DNA of 64,000 nt, taken from assembly GCA_030429205.1 (NCBI GenBank), contig JAUICZ010000001.1, positions 1,106,806 through 1,170,805 of the forward strand, read 5' to 3'. The notes under the pieces are model-generated. The model saw only the letters and a list, made by a program, of their open reading frames with translations, was not told where the DNA came from and searched no databases. The DNA is from Bacteroidia bacterium (lineage in GTDB: Bacteria > Bacteroidota > Bacteroidia > Chitinophagales > Chitinophagaceae). Shown in pieces: positions 1 through 9,006 of this stretch (the first letter of the stretch is position 1; each line of letters opens with the position of its first letter). The position numbers and the translations under genes were made by a program.

Positions 1-138
1 AGTAAGACTCCAGAAGACTTTGATTTAATCAATAACTTACTAGAAATACAAAAAACAAAGACCATCTTGATGAATAATAGAGGTGTTCATTCTGTTTTAG
101 AAAACCAAATTGAAAAGTTTTTAGAAAATCCTAAATAG
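1..138 (+). CDS. dndC: C-terminal end of a protein, probably DndC (DNA sulfur modification)
   Basis: The reading frame is open from base 1 and gives 45 codons ending in TAG at 136-138. The stop directly abuts the ATG of the next gene, so the two are translationally adjacent in one operon. The visible peptide is a charged helical tail with no diagnostic motif. The name rests on gene order: in phosphorothioation operons the PAPS-reductase-like DndC immediately precedes dndD and dndE, which are recognisable here. The catalytic part lies outside the window, so the assignment is an inference. Confidence 0.6.
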   Translation, partial: SKTPEDFDLINNLLEIQKTKTILMNNRGVHSVLENQIEKFLENPK

Positions 139-2217
139 ATGCATATTAGTAAAATAACCTTAAGCGACTATAGGATATATAATGGAGTACAAGAGGTCTG
201 TTTTCGTAAAGACGACATCCAAAATGTATATATTATATCTGGGAACAATGGTTTTGGTAAAACAACATTATTGAACTCTTTGGTGTGGTGTTTATACGGG
301 AAGCAAATGGTTGATGTTGATGATAAATTTAAAACAGAGATATACGAAGTAGGTGGATACAGGAAATATGCAAGTAGTAACTTGAATAAACTAGCACAGG
401 AAGAAGGGAAAGATTCCTATAGTGTAACCATTGATATTTCTGATATTTCAATCCCTTCTCTTATATGCAATAGCCTCCAAGTAATAAGGTCTTTTAATAC
501 GACAAAACAATCTGAGCGAATAGAAATACTGATAGATGGAATGGAAAATGAATTAACCAGAGAAGTAGGTCAAGAAATTTTTATCAGCGATTTTATTCTT
601 CCAAAAGAAATAGCAAAGTTCTTCTTTTTTGATGCAGAAAAAATTGTTGCTTTAGCAGAAATCAAGTCTATTAGCGATAAAAGAAAATTAAGCAAAGCAT
701 ATTCTGAGGTTTTAGGAATAAAAAAATATGAAGATTTAAAGACAAACCTTGAAGACTTACGTGTACGACTAAGGAAAGATAGTCCTACAAATAAGGAAAG
801 GACTAAGTATAAAGAACTGCTTAAAGAAGTGACTAATGCAAAAGATCTTATTACTGAATACGGTGATCAGGTTCAAGACTTATTGGAAGAAAAAGATATC
901 AAAAAGAAAAAGTCTGAACAATATCAAGAAAAGCTGATTAGAGAAGGAAACTCTTTGACGGTCGACGGACTCAAAAAAATGAGAAAGGATAAAGATCAGC
1001 TAGCCAAAGAGTATATAGAAGTTAAAAGCCAATTCAAGTCATTATTAGATTTGGCTCCATTCGCACTTGCAGGTAAATTGTTCGAGCAATCTAGGAATCA
1101 AATACTAAAAGAAAGTGAAAATAAGACAGGGGCGTTTAATGCGGCTATTATAAAAGCAAAGGCAAAGAAGATAAAGGCAGATTTAATTAAACAAACAAAA
1201 CAGCTAAACTTGCCTTTAGTGACACAAAAAGAGTTAGCAACATTTGTTGAAAATCGTACAATTAAACATTTCAGTAAATCCAATGATAATCATGAGAACG
1301 CAGTCTTGCTGGACTTTACTGATGAAGAAAAACAAGAGGTAGAAGCTGTTTATAACAATTTGAGATTCTCTTATTCTTTATCAATAAAAGAAATTACTAA
1401 GAAATATAAGCGCAATCGTAACTCGTATAATAAAATTATAAGAGAGCTTGCCGATGCTGAAACAAAAGAGAATGACCTGCTCATTAAAGAAATAAGACAA
1501 CAGAAAACACAAGTAGATAATCAGATTGATGAAATTGATGCAAAAGTCTTGAAGTTAAATGTTGATGTAGGAGTACTTCAAAAAGAGTTAATACGCAAAA
1601 CTGCTATACTTTCGGCATTGGGTAAAAAAATAGAAGTCTATGAAGTGGATAAGGAAAAAGATAAGACTGCTGAACGATTGGTCAAGGAGTTAGAAACTTT
1701 TATTTATAGGCTGAAAGAAGAGAAAAAATCTTCCTTAGAAGATAGAATAAAAACGACGTTGAATGAACTTATGCACAAAAAAGGCTTTGTTAACAATGTA
1801 GAGGTTGAAATAATAGAAGACCTTATTGATATAAAGCTATTCGATAACAATGGCAAAGAAATTGAAAAAGAAACACTTTCAAAAGGTGAGCAGCAACTGT
1901 ACGCTACAGCCTTATTAAAGTCACTTGTTGATGAATCTAATATTGAGTTTCCTGTATTTATCGACTCCCCATTGCAAAAGTTTGATACGCAACATGCGAA
2001 AAATATTATTGCTGAATTCTATCCCGGAATTTCAGATCAAGTAGTATTATTCCCATTAGTCGAAAAAGAATTAACTAAACCTGAATATGATTTGCTGTTG
2101 CCAAGAGTAAAAGCAACATATCTAATAAATAATAAGAAGGAGTATTCCTCAGAAATAGTAGAGGTGAAGGTTGATAAATTATTTCAGGAAACAAAAAGGA
2201 TATATGAGCGCGTTTAA
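139..2217 (+). CDS. dndD: DndD-like SMC/RecN-type ATPase of the DNA phosphorothioation system
   Basis: The 692-residue protein has a P-loop at residues 35-43 (GNNGFGKTT), a long charged coiled-coil middle (about 195-530), an ABC-type signature near 580-585 (LSKGEQ) and a Walker B aspartate near 609 (FIDSP). This is the layout of DndD, the ATPase that works with DndC and DndE to replace a non-bridging phosphate oxygen of the DNA backbone by sulfur. The length is close to that usual for DndD. Its start abuts the preceding stop and its end overlaps the next gene by 14 bases, so the genes are co-translated. A generic SMC-like ATPase is the alternative, but the DndE neighbour makes DndD the better call. 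Confidence 0.85.
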   Translation: MHISKITLSDYRIYNGVQEVCFRKDDIQNVYIISGNNGFGKTTLLNSLVWCLYGKQMVDVDDKFKTEIYEVGGYRKYASSNLNKLAQEEGKDSYSVTIDISDISIPSLICNSLQVIRSFNTTKQSERIEILIDGMENELTREVGQEIFISDFILPKEIAKFFFFDAEKIVALAEIKSISDKRKLSKAYSEVLGIKKYEDLKTNLEDLRVRLRKDSPTNKERTKYKELLKEVTNAKDLITEYGDQVQDLLEEKDIKKKKSEQYQEKLIREGNSLTVDGLKKMRKDKDQLAKEYIEVKSQFKSLLDLAPFALAGKLFEQSRNQILKESENKTGAFNAAIIKAKAKKIKADLIKQTKQLNLPLVTQKELATFVENRTIKHFSKSNDNHENAVLLDFTDEEKQEVEAVYNNLRFSYSLSIKEITKKYKRNRNSYNKIIRELADAETKENDLLIKEIRQQKTQVDNQIDEIDAKVLKLNVDVGVLQKELIRKTAILSALGKKIEVYEVDKEKDKTAERLVKELETFIYRLKEEKKSSLEDRIKTTLNELMHKKGFVNNVEVEIIEDLIDIKLFDNNGKEIEKETLSKGEQQLYATALLKSLVDESNIEFPVFIDSPLQKFDTQHAKNIIAEFYPGISDQVVLFPLVEKELTKPEYDLLLPRVKATYLINNKKEYSSEIVEVKVDKLFQETKRIYERV

Positions 2218-2605
2218 TACGATAACTACTTCTGCTGAAAACAAAGTTGTAGTAGCTGAATTGACCCGTAAGCTAAATCTAGGAGCTGAAAATGTGATCG
2301 CTAGAATTGCAATAGGCTATTCTTTATCTACTGGTGAAAAGTTTAAACCGACAGATGCTTTAGACTCTAAAGGGAAACAGTATTCTAAGAAAACGTTACT
2401 AGGTGAATTCTTGCCTCACTATATTGCAATGATCTGTACGCATTATAGTATTTACAAAACAGACAAAGATGTACCTAAGTACATTAAAATCCATCTAGAT
2501 CATGGGTTAAAGAAAATAGCGCAAGAGTTCAATACTAGTAAATCCCTAACAGGGATCGATTTCATATTCAATAATGTTAAGAAAGGCCTTTTATTTGTAC
2601 AATAA
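2204..2605 (+). CDS. dndE: DndE, DNA sulfur modification protein
   Basis: This is a small basic protein of 133 residues that begins inside the end of dndD (ATG at 2204, stop of dndD at 2217). The sequence around AENVIARIAIGYSL in the first third and the helical remainder resemble the DndE family, a small protein that binds nicked DNA in the phosphorothioation complex. The in-frame upstream TTG at 2171 was rejected because ATG is preferred and the family is of this length. No DndFGH restriction genes follow. They may lie to the left of the window or be replaced by the three genes that come next. Confidence 0.8.
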   Translation: MSAFNTITTSAENKVVVAELTRKLNLGAENVIARIAIGYSLSTGEKFKPTDALDSKGKQYSKKTLLGEFLPHYIAMICTHYSIYKTDKDVPKYIKIHLDHGLKKIAQEFNTSKSLTGIDFIFNNVKKGLLFVQ

Positions 2606-2615
2606 CTAATAATTA

Positions 2616-4835
2616 ATGCTGAAGAGTGAAGATATATCATTTACAGTAGATGCGGGTATCATAAATAGGTTAGGACTTGAGTTAGTTGCTAAATCAGAGA
2701 CAGCTTTAGCTGAACTGATCAAAAATGCATATGATGCTGATGCTAACGTTGTGAGTTTGTATTTCGAAAATGCTTGGCAAGAAGGAGGGACGTTGACCAT
2801 CGTAGATGATGGAGTAGGCATGAATAGAGAGCAGATTATTAAAGGTTTTATGCGCCTTGCAACCACTGATAAATTACATAACTCTGTTTCTGAGAAGTAT
2901 AAACGACCTAAAGCAGGTAGAAAAGGTATTGGGCGATTTTCCACTCAAAGACTTGGCGAGAAACTTCGGATTCAAACTCAAACTTCGGATGAAAATATAG
3001 GGTATGAGCTAGTAATAGATTGGGATAATTATGTTACTGATAAAGAAATACGAGAAGTTAAAAATAAATTACAACAGGTAGAAAGACTAGACGACAAAGA
3101 GTCTGGAACAACATTAATTATTGATGAATTGAGAGAACGATGGTCAGAAGCAGACATAAAGAGAGTTTATCGGTATGTAGCTGAGTTGTTGCAGCCTAAC
3201 CTATTGAAAGTTAAAGGGAATAAGGGAGTAGTTGAACAAGATAAAAATGAAGGATTTGAAGTTCAGTTCTTTCGCAGGGATGAAGAAAAAAAAGATTGGG
3301 ATGAAGTAGCTGATGCACAGATTATGATGTTTGATAGAGCCTTGGTAACCTTTACTGGATATATAGGAAAAAATGGTGATGGACATTGTAGTATAGATTC
3401 AAAAACTTTCAAAATTAATGGTGAAGAACAAAGCCTAAATGATAGAATAATTGTTGATGGTAGCCCATTTGAATTGCTAAAAGGGTCAAAAATTATTTTT
3501 AAAGTTTACTATTTTATTGGCGGTGATAGAAACCTATATTATGGTATCACAAAGCCAGAACTCAAAGTGATTTTAGATTATTTAAATAGAAACGGTGGTG
3601 TTAAATTATACAGGAACGGCTTTAGGGTCGCAAAATATGGTAATGTTGATAACGATTGGCTTAGTATTGAAAATAATGCCAGAATAGGCAAAGGTGTCCC
3701 ATTTAAGAATAATAGGTTATTAGGTTTTGTACAGTTGACTGACCCTGAAGGGGAAGTCTTTGATGAGGCTGCTGGACGTGAAGGGCTTATTGAAAAAAAA
3801 GCCTTTGAACAAATGCAGCAGTTTGTGTCTTCAGCCTTAATACAAGGGTTTACCAATTTTTCTTCTTGGTTTCGCACTACAGATGAATTTAAAGCGGCAA
3901 ACCCTGACAAAAAAACATCAGCCACATCTAGTTCTGTAAAACAAATAGCAGAAGATTTAAAAGATGCAGCTAAAACTTTATCAGATCCAGATGCCCCGGA
4001 ACAAGATAAGGTAAAGGCTACTATTGCACTTGAACAAGCAACGAAGAAATTTGTAAATGAAACTAATGCTGCGGTTAATGAACTGGAAATGATGAGAGTG
4101 CTCGCAGGTACAGGGCTTACTATTGCAGAGTTTGTTCACGAAATTCAACAGATAATACCTTCTTTAAAAGGATACATTTCTGACCTGCTGAAAAAAGAAT
4201 TAGATAATAATCTGCTTGACGACTTGCAAAATATGGAGGAAGTAATTGATTCACTAGAAGCATATACTTCTTATTTTGATGAGTCACTGTCAAAGAATGT
4301 TATAAGACAATTAGAACCGATTGATATAAGAAAAGTAGTAGGGAAATTTAGAGAAATTACAAATTCTGATCTTGATAGAAGAAAAATAGAGTTGGTGTTT
4401 AACGCAAAAGGTAAGGATTTGATTACGACACCAATGCATCCATCCGAATGGAATACGATTCTACAAAACTTATATTCTAATGCTAAAAAGGCGATCAATA
4501 AGTCGAAAGTAAAGAAAGGGCAAATATTAATTCGCGCGGAACGCTCTAGTGATGGAAAAAGTTTGTTACTTGAATTTCAAGATAATGGCACTGGAATTCC
4601 TAGTAAGTATAAAGAAAGAGTTTTTGATGCTTTTTTTACAACATATGATCCTATTAAGGCTGCAGCCAATGATATAGGAACCGGTACTGGTTTGGGGCTT
4701 TATATCATTAAGCAGATGGTGAAAAATAGAGAAGGGGCTATTTCAGTTAGTGAGCCGGCACAAAACTATAAAACCAACATACGCATCGAATTACCATTAG
4801 CAACTATAGACGAATTAAAAACGCATGGCTATTAA
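2616..4835 (+). CDS. Double-GHKL histidine kinase: MORC/Hsp90-like N-terminus plus kinase C-terminus
   Basis: The 739-residue protein holds two GHKL ATP-binding modules. The N-terminal one has the N-box asparagine at about 37 (KNAYDADA), a DDGVGM box at 64-69 and a glycine loop at 103-106 (KGIG), as in MORC, MutL and Hsp90 ATPases. The C-terminal half is a histidine kinase: a candidate phospho-accepting His508 (EFVHEIQQ), an N-box (YSNAKKA), DNGTGIP at 656-662 and a GTGTGLGL loop near 690. No membrane segment is visible, so it is cytoplasmic. It starts 10 bases after dndE and overlaps the receiver-domain gene by 11 bases. I infer a two-component signalling pair attached to the phosphorothioation operon, with the first GHKL module acting as sensor or clamp. 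I know of no named system with exactly this set. Confidence 0.8.
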   Translation: MLKSEDISFTVDAGIINRLGLELVAKSETALAELIKNAYDADANVVSLYFENAWQEGGTLTIVDDGVGMNREQIIKGFMRLATTDKLHNSVSEKYKRPKAGRKGIGRFSTQRLGEKLRIQTQTSDENIGYELVIDWDNYVTDKEIREVKNKLQQVERLDDKESGTTLIIDELRERWSEADIKRVYRYVAELLQPNLLKVKGNKGVVEQDKNEGFEVQFFRRDEEKKDWDEVADAQIMMFDRALVTFTGYIGKNGDGHCSIDSKTFKINGEEQSLNDRIIVDGSPFELLKGSKIIFKVYYFIGGDRNLYYGITKPELKVILDYLNRNGGVKLYRNGFRVAKYGNVDNDWLSIENNARIGKGVPFKNNRLLGFVQLTDPEGEVFDEAAGREGLIEKKAFEQMQQFVSSALIQGFTNFSSWFRTTDEFKAANPDKKTSATSSSVKQIAEDLKDAAKTLSDPDAPEQDKVKATIALEQATKKFVNETNAAVNELEMMRVLAGTGLTIAEFVHEIQQIIPSLKGYISDLLKKELDNNLLDDLQNMEEVIDSLEAYTSYFDESLSKNVIRQLEPIDIRKVVGKFREITNSDLDRRKIELVFNAKGKDLITTPMHPSEWNTILQNLYSNAKKAINKSKVKKGQILIRAERSSDGKSLLLEFQDNGTGIPSKYKERVFDAFFTTYDPIKAAANDIGTGTGLGLYIIKQMVKNREGAISVSEPAQNYKTNIRIELPLATIDELKTHGY

Positions 4836-5916
4836 ATACTTATATATCGACGATGAAACAAAGGCTAAGGTGGAAGGCATAAACAAACTTTTAAACGCAT
4901 CACCCAAACAGCTAGAGGTTAAACATGAACAACCTAATACTTGGAATGAGCAAGTGAATACGCTCATCGGAGAACAGTATCTTAATCAATATGATGGATT
5001 ATTGTTAGACTTAAAATTGGAGTTTTCCAAAGGCGAGGAGAATAATGTTAAGTATTATGGGTCTGATTTAGCACAAACTATTAGAACAGCTGTAAAGGCG
5101 GGTCAAATAAAAGACCTTCCTATACTACTATGTTCTACTGATGATAAATTAAGAGGCTTTTTTGATAGAACTAGTATTGATCTGTTTGATAAAAGATATA
5201 ACAAGCATAAAGAGCTTTCTCTTCCTAATACTATTCTTGAATTTGTAAGTTTTGCTGAAGCTTATCAATTATTAAATGCGGGTGTTCCTCTAAAAGATTT
5301 ACTAGGAGCTTCTGATTATTTAGAAACAGACCTTGTTGCAATACAATCTACTTATAACACATTTGCCACATCTCATGAGAAAGCTATCTTCTTGTTTTAT
5401 CAAATAATACAAAAAACAGGATTGTTGATTGATGAAGACTTGTTAGCTATACGCTTAGGAGTAGATAAAGAAAAATCTGCTGATTGGCCAGTTTTATTAG
5501 AACAACTATCAAAACTGTTTAAATATAATGGTGTCCTCTCTACTGCATTTGATAGGTGGTGGCAAAAAGACTTATTATTTTGGTGGAAGGAACAATTTAA
5601 AAAAGGGATAAAAATTACGTCAGCAAAAGATAGAACAGAGCAGCTCAAAACTTTTTTTAAGTTGAAAGAATTAACTCCGCTGGAATTGCCTGAACATCAT
5701 AAGTATAATACGTTTTGGTATAAATGTAAACTATCTAATTATCCCTTAGAAAGCGCTGATGGTCTACGAACACTTGAGCAACCCAAATACGTCTGGCATG
5801 AGCCCTCTTATATTTCTATGGCATATCTAATGTCTGAGGAACGTAATACTAAAGATATTAAAGCGGTGCTTGGTGCGAACGAACAGGCAATATTCGATAG
5901 CCTTAATGAACAATAA
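4825..5916 (+). CDS. Receiver-domain protein with an uncharacterised C-terminal domain
   Basis: Residues 1-125 look like a response-regulator receiver: the acidic pair D9-D10 (YIDDE), the candidate phosphorylated D62 at the end of a hydrophobic strand (LLLDLKL), S104/T105 (LCSTDD) and K123 (LFDKRY). The remaining 240 residues are rich in tryptophan and lysine and match no output domain that I recognise; no helix-turn-helix is evident. The gene overlaps the upstream kinase by 11 bases, which supports a cognate kinase/receiver pair. The output could be a protein-interaction or effector activity and not transcription. The receiver call is fairly secure; the function of the C-terminus is unknown. 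Confidence 0.7.
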   Translation: MAIKYLYIDDETKAKVEGINKLLNASPKQLEVKHEQPNTWNEQVNTLIGEQYLNQYDGLLLDLKLEFSKGEENNVKYYGSDLAQTIRTAVKAGQIKDLPILLCSTDDKLRGFFDRTSIDLFDKRYNKHKELSLPNTILEFVSFAEAYQLLNAGVPLKDLLGASDYLETDLVAIQSTYNTFATSHEKAIFLFYQIIQKTGLLIDEDLLAIRLGVDKEKSADWPVLLEQLSKLFKYNGVLSTAFDRWWQKDLLFWWKEQFKKGIKITSAKDRTEQLKTFFKLKELTPLELPEHHKYNTFWYKCKLSNYPLESADGLRTLEQPKYVWHEPSYISMAYLMSEERNTKDIKAVLGANEQAIFDSLNEQ

Positions 5917-5925
5917 AAAAGATAT

Positions 5926-6657
5926 ATGAACTTCCACCATGTCATCAATGAATATTTAAAAATATTGGAGAAACATAAAGATCAACTATATAGTATTCAT
6001 ATTTACCCAGAAGTACTAAAAGGTATAAGAGATACAATTAGTGATGATGACGGGATTTTTAGTTACTCCTCAGAACCAATAAAAATCAAACTATCTAGGT
6101 CTTGGATTCCTGGTCATACATTTCCTAGAGATCTAAATGAACTAGAGGTTATATTACATGTCAAAGATGAAATAAAAATCAAAAAGTCCCTTACTCAAAT
6201 TGAAGACCCAATGGTACAGCTTAAAGAGTTTAATATTATTATTAATTCTGGCAATTATACTACCTCTTGGCATTTAGATAGACATTTGGATGGGGATGGT
6301 AGTAAGGGTAAATATACTCATCCTATATACCATTGGACTTTTGGAGGTTATCATTTAGAGAAACTATATGAAACTAAGAACTTTGGCGATTCGATATTAA
6401 TGAGAACTCCAAGGCTGATGCACCCACCATTGGACTTTATTCTAGGTCTTGACTTTATTTTCAAACATTTTATCCCAAATGACAAGTTAGAAATATTAGA
6501 TGATCCAGTTTATTTAGATATCATTAAGCAGTTACAAACTCATTTATGGAAGCCTTACTCTTTAGCATTTGCTAAAAATTATTGTGAGAGACTATATGCC
6601 GATAGAGAAAAATTAGGTTTTGATGATACATTTGTAAATTCTGTAATTCAAAGCTAG
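5926..6657 (+). CDS. Uncharacterised protein with HxDxH motif, last gene of the Dnd-linked operon
   Basis: This is a 243-residue soluble protein of unknown family. The most striking part is the centre: W115-H116-L-D118-R-H120 followed by DGDG, then HPIYHW (H132, H136) and a later PRLMHPP stretch. Clustered histidines and aspartates suggest a metal-binding or hydrolytic site, but no known catalytic pattern is matched exactly. The gene begins nine bases after the receiver gene and ends the operon. By position it is a likely effector or partner of the kinase/receiver pair; that is an inference only. Confidence 0.6.
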   Translation: MNFHHVINEYLKILEKHKDQLYSIHIYPEVLKGIRDTISDDDGIFSYSSEPIKIKLSRSWIPGHTFPRDLNELEVILHVKDEIKIKKSLTQIEDPMVQLKEFNIIINSGNYTTSWHLDRHLDGDGSKGKYTHPIYHWTFGGYHLEKLYETKNFGDSILMRTPRLMHPPLDFILGLDFIFKHFIPNDKLEILDDPVYLDIIKQLQTHLWKPYSLAFAKNYCERLYADREKLGFDDTFVNSVIQS

Positions 6658-6819
6658 AAGTTAGCTATTTGTATATTGTATTTATCGAAATGTCTAATTT
6701 ATTAGTTTCTTTAGTAGACTTCTGTTATTTAATATTAGATTATTAAAGTATAGCAATTAATAGATGTATAATGATATATTCTCTTTTAATTGTTTGAAAT
6801 TTTGGGGATAGTTACCGAA

Positions 6820-8028
6820 CTAGCCAATCACAGCGTCCAGCGCATCATCGGCATCTTTATGGATGAAATTAGCCTGATAGCCAATCGTGGTTGTGATTGA
6901 GCTGTGACGGTATAGCTTTTGCAGCATTTGAATAGAGATTTTGTCGCTGGATATATTGCCGAAAGTATGCCGGGCAATGTGCATGGTCAATTTCTTTTTG
7001 AGCTTCATCTTGCCGGCGATTTCTTTTAGGGCTGTATTGAGTTTTTTGTCCTCGTAAGAAGTTATTCTCTGAACATCATATTCATTCTTCAAATCCTCAA
7101 TGCGGTCTAGTTCAGGAAATACAGTTCTATATGTATCTTCTCTATGCCGATATTGTTCTAGAATTCTGAGTGCTTTTTCCGAGGTTTTGAGCGACCCGGC
7201 CTTTTTATTTTTACCCATTGCATAATGCAAGCGCATATCCTTAAAGTCATTCCAAGTTAGTCTAAGGACATCAGATACACGCATTCCGGCAAAGTAAAAA
7301 GAGAACAACCATACATTTCGAGCATGATTTAAATGTGGGGTGGAGGAGAGATCAAGCTGTTCAAGGGTCTCTACTTCTTCTTTGTTCAGGCCGATCTTGA
7401 TAGACTGCGGAAACTTAATCGGTACTTTGTCTTTGCCAAAGGGATAATATTTTGCATCCACAATGTTGCTTTTAATGGCTAGATTGAAAATCGTCCGTAT
7501 AAGGATAAGGTGATTGATAATGGTGCGTTCAGATACTTTTCGTACACCTTTGAGGTAAGCTCGATAGCGGTTTAGAAGGTCGACAGTAATTTCCTGAAAA
7601 GAGATGTCCCTTTCTTTTAGGAACGCCTTAAAATGTTTTAGGCGTGGTTTTTCGGTGTTTACACGATTATATTTTCCACTCTGATCCAAATTTTCAATGT
7701 AGCTATTAGCAAGACTAAAGAAGCTGGAAGGCTTGGTTTTAATATTGTCTTTAATCACCTTCGGCGATATATCTTTTTTATCAACTTCAAACTCAATAAG
7801 CTTTGCTTCTGCTTCGGCCAGCTTAACACTTAAGAGGTTGTTGATACGCCTCGAATTAGGGTGTGACTTTTTAACACGCCTTTCCTTTTTATCCCAAAAC
7901 TTTGGGTCTATTGCATGACCTAAATGTGAGATAGATTTACTGGTGCCTTTGATGATCTGCAAGGCAAGAGGATGTAAGCCGTCTTTGTTGGATTTTGTTC
8001 GTAGAATAATCTTTACACTAGCCATCAA
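6820..8028 (-). CDS. Tyrosine recombinase (site-specific integrase) of the island
   Basis: This 402-residue phage-integrase-family protein has an Arm/SAM-like N-terminus (to about 200) and a catalytic domain with Arg250 (AGMRVSD), a lysine near 273-276, His350-x-x-Arg353 (HIARHTFGN), His375 and nucleophile Tyr384 (TTIGYQ). All catalytic positions are present, so it should be active. It lies about 155 bases from a tRNA-Met fragment at 8184-8230 that acts as its attachment site, and reads away from it. It is the last gene of the island and presumably mobilises the phosphorothioation operon to its left. Confidence 0.92.
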   Translation of the reverse strand: MMASVKIILRTKSNKDGLHPLALQIIKGTSKSISHLGHAIDPKFWDKKERRVKKSHPNSRRINNLLSVKLAEAEAKLIEFEVDKKDISPKVIKDNIKTKPSSFFSLANSYIENLDQSGKYNRVNTEKPRLKHFKAFLKERDISFQEITVDLLNRYRAYLKGVRKVSERTIINHLILIRTIFNLAIKSNIVDAKYYPFGKDKVPIKFPQSIKIGLNKEEVETLEQLDLSSTPHLNHARNVWLFSFYFAGMRVSDVLRLTWNDFKDMRLHYAMGKNKKAGSLKTSEKALRILEQYRHREDTYRTVFPELDRIEDLKNEYDVQRITSYEDKKLNTALKEIAGKMKLKKKLTMHIARHTFGNISSDKISIQMLQKLYRHSSITTTIGYQANFIHKDADDALDAVIG

Positions 8029-8061
8029 CCTTTGTTTTGTAGTGTAAAGTTACGAAATTTG

Positions 8062-8081
8062 GGTCGAAAATAGGTCGAAAA
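8062..8081. repeat. Paired direct repeat GGTCGAAAA, 11-bp period, at the integrase promoter
   Basis: Two copies of GGTCGAAAA at 8062-8070 and 8073-8081 sit between the integrase start (8028) and the attachment site. One helical turn separates them. Such pairs suit an arm-type integrase or repressor binding site. A very similar pair with a different core (GGTACAAC) lies at 8304-8322 in the same orientation. Confidence 0.55.
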
Positions 8082-8183
8082 ATAATCGTTTTACTGTGTT
8101 TTGCTCTGTATTGGTAATGTCTTGAAAGTGCTTCTTAATAAGGTCTTTAAGCATATATGAGATCATATTAAACCAGTAAAATT

Positions 8184-8230
8184 AGGATTCATAACCCTGA
8201 GGTCGAGGGTTCAACTCCCTCTCTCGCTAC
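8184..8230 (+). other. Attachment site: 3' part of a tRNA-Met (CAT) gene
   Basis: The stretch reads as the 3' half of a tRNA: an anticodon loop with CAT at 8190-8192, the 3' anticodon stem CCCTG, a variable loop, a T-arm with GAGGG/CCCTC around TTCAACT, and the 3' acceptor strand TCTCGCT. The matching 5' half (an acceptor strand like AGCGAGA, and a D-arm) is absent upstream, and the 5' anticodon stem already fails to pair. Tyrosine integrases commonly insert at the 3' end of tRNA genes and leave such a duplicate. The intact tRNA should lie beyond the left edge of the window. The CCC in the stem and the acceptor sequence are compatible with initiator tRNA. Confidence 0.8.
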
Positions 8231-8236
8231 TAGATT

Positions 8237-8261
8237 AAAAGCCGCTTTTATAGCGGCTTTT
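8237..8261 (+). terminator. Rho-independent terminator after the tRNA-Met end
   Basis: A perfect 10-bp hairpin (AAAAGCCGCT, five-base loop, AGCGGCTTTT) lies directly downstream of the tRNA fragment and is followed by more T residues. It probably belonged to the original tRNA gene. Confidence 0.8.
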
Positions 8262-8615
8262 GTAGTTTTTGAGCATTTACATTTATTGCGTTGTCTTATA
8301 GTTGGTACAACATAGGTACAACTTTTGCTGTATTATTTTGGTCTCTTTTAAGCCTTATTGGCTTCGCCGTTTTTCTATTTACCCCATTCATATTAAATAT
8401 TTCATCGCTTCATTTTGCTTATTCCTACGGCTAAGGTAGCCTCGGTTCCGTTGTGAAATGGACCACAATGGATTTGCTTCATAGCTGAATTCCTCCATTG
8501 TGACAACGTGCCCCTTTGGCTTTTTCCTTGCCTGGGAATTAAGCCAATTCCGATGATTTATTACTTAATCCGTCTGATACACAAAACCAAATTATCAGGC
8601 ACAAATCAAAAGATT
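8262..8615. other. Gene-poor stretch at the island junction
   Basis: I see no convincing gene here. It holds the paired repeat GGTACAAC at 8304-8311 and 8315-8322 (11-bp period), and a perfect 9-bp inverted repeat CACAATGGA / TCCATTGTG at 8464-8472 and 8494-8502 with a 21-base spacer. The latter may be a leader hairpin or operator for the small gene that starts at 8616. Confidence 0.5.
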
Positions 8616-8990
8616 ATGAGAACTGTAAAAAGTAATCAGAAAAATGGGGCAGCAAGCAAGACAAACACTCCTGCTCAAACACAAAAAGTAAGTGAAACTT
8701 CAACAGCGAAACAGCAGCCGAAAGTTTCGTTAGAAGATCGAATTCAAAAGGTCGAAGAGTTGCGGTCTTTAACCGGGAAGAGACAACGCACCGTTGACAC
8801 GTATCATCAACTTCGAACCTTTCAGTTTGGAAGTGATGAGAATTGTACGCTTGTTCTAACCGACAGTCAGGGTCAGAAATTTGCGACGAACAATTCAGCA
8901 CTCATCTCAATGTTGACAGATTATTTTGCAACATTGTTGAATGACAAAGTTTCAGAGTTGGATGATGAGATATTAACATTCAAGTTGTAA
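8616..8990 (+). CDS. Small hypothetical protein of a mobile element
   Basis: This is a 124-residue soluble protein. Its first 35 residues are polar and low-complexity (Lys, Gln, Thr, Ser); residues 40-120 form a compact predicted domain beginning VSLEDRIQKVEEL. I chose ATG at 8616 because the in-frame extension upstream has a non-protein-like composition. I do not recognise the family. Its place beside an attachment site and upstream of ssb and ardC genes suggests plasmid or ICE origin. A strong palindromic terminator follows immediately. Confidence 0.55.
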   Translation: MRTVKSNQKNGAASKTNTPAQTQKVSETSTAKQQPKVSLEDRIQKVEELRSLTGKRQRTVDTYHQLRTFQFGSDENCTLVLTDSQGQKFATNNSALISMLTDYFATLLNDKVSELDDEILTFKL

Positions 8991-9006
8991 TGTGAAATAC
9001 TATTTT

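Noticed and set aside
8160-8230. A complete tRNA-Met gene
   Set aside because: Only the 3' half folds; no 5' acceptor strand or D-arm is present upstream, so it is an attachment-site fragment.
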